From contig CAXBOO010000006.1 of assembly GCA_963977425.1 (NCBI GenBank), positions 118,939 through 182,938 of the forward strand: DNA of 64,000 nucleotides. The letters are read 5' to 3'. The translations under genes and the position numbers were made by a program. Under the pieces are notes generated by a model. The model was given only the letters and a program-made list of their open reading frames with translations. It did no database searches and was not told where the DNA came from. The stretch's first letter is position 1. Each line of letters opens with the position of its first letter. Below are positions 63,714-64,000 of the stretch, one piece after another. The DNA is from CAXBOO01 sp963977425 (GTDB lineage: Bacteria; Bacteroidota; Bacteroidia; Flavobacteriales_D; Luteibaculaceae).

Positions 63714-63966
63714 AGCCATTAGATGACAAGAGAATAAAAAAAGGTAATTATTATCTTAAAGTCTTCTGTTATTATCTCCTGAATATAATTGCCACAATTT
63801 CATTTGAGCTACAATATTCTAACAACGAGAGTTGACTAGCAATTATACCTGTTTACTAAAACCTAAACTTAACGTCATAAATAAAGGTTTTATCCGATGA
63901 CAGATAGAGGCTATTTCAACTAGAGATGACAGACATTTGAAAGGAAGATTTGAGAAAAAGGCGGGT
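63714..63966. other. Gene-free stretch at right edge
   Basis: About 250 bases without an ORF or clear promoter. A short near-direct repeat, GATGACAGA, occurs twice around 63897-63940. Otherwise I see nothing. Confidence 0.5.
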
Positions 63967-64000
63967 AAAAAAAAAGCCTCTATCAAATAAATGATAGAGG
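63967..64000 (-). terminator. Terminator of a minus-strand gene beyond the right edge
   Basis: Minus strand CCTCTATCA, loop of seven, TGATAGAGG, then nine T. It implies a gene on the minus strand just outside the window. Confidence 0.85.

Noticed and set aside
1..64000. CRISPR arrays, tRNA, rRNA, insertion sequences and prophage
   Set aside because: No regularly spaced repeats, no tRNA T-loop/CCA-like patterns, no transposase or phage motifs seen on reading both strands by eye.

Overview
The window looks like a chromosomal segment of a marine-type Bacteroidota bacterium, most likely in the order Flavobacteriales. The evidence is: AT-rich DNA; few Shine-Dalgarno sites; many promoters of the Bacteroidota form (TTTG, about 20 bp, TAnnTTTG); a giant secreted protein with a type B C-terminal sorting domain for the type IX secretion system (T9SS); DUF4835, DUF4197 and DUF6702 proteins; a serine palmitoyltransferase for sphingolipids; and a DAHP synthase fused to chorismate mutase. 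I see no phage, insertion sequence, CRISPR array, tRNA or rRNA. Most of the region is core genome.

Layout. 1-2.4 kb (+): end of a metal ABC permease, smpB, a lipoprotein MsrB and a CoA-type Nudix hydrolase. 2.5-10.4 kb (-): one 2,622-residue T9SS cargo protein. 10.5-16.3 kb (-): fabI, recN, DUF4835, coaBC, rpoZ and bamD, an envelope and housekeeping block. 16.4-18.9 kb (+): serine palmitoyltransferase and a Tet-type MFS exporter. 18.9-21.9 kb (-): an HI0933/BaiN flavoprotein overlapping an ABC ATPase and permease. 22-27.3 kb (+): a DUF4268/AlbA_2 pair, a lipoprotein subtilisin and a TonB-receptor-like outer-membrane protein. 27.3-30.8 kb (-): Hsp20, a DEAD-box helicase, RNase P RNA and an Smr protein. 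30.9-32.5 kb (+): Nudix and endonuclease/phosphatase-family genes, then a convergent lipoprotein. 33.2-36.5 kb (+): aroF-CM, aroA and aroC.

36.6-41.2 kb (-): DUF4197, phosphohexomutase, then the coupled set dapF, GNAT, mltG. 41.3-44.4 kb (+): a DegP-like protease and a long-form GAPDH. 44.5-47.3 kb (-): a BamA-like protein, an arsenosugar-type glycosyltransferase and a double VOC protein. 47.3-50 kb (+): MMPL/RND transporter and a VOC lipoprotein. 50-55.3 kb: trmD, rplS and uvrA with two uncharacterised genes. 55.5-57.4 kb: an ECF sigma factor, an unlisted 54-codon ORF, nth and DUF6702. 57.5-63.7 kb: M1 peptidase, murQ, arsM, a histidine-decarboxylase-type enzyme and a divergent Lrp/AsnC regulator.

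Two themes tie genes together. Envelope biogenesis is spread over bamD, the BamA-like protein, mltG, dapF, murQ, fabI and serine palmitoyltransferase. Arsenic metabolism is suggested by arsM plus a TIGR04283-type glycosyltransferase, in separate loci. I found no convincing new multi-gene system. The best leads are the small ORF beside the sigma factor, promoters placed so close to start codons that transcripts would be nearly leaderless, two lipoproteins sharing a surface-export-like sequence after the lipid cysteine, and the flavoprotein/ABC transporter operon.
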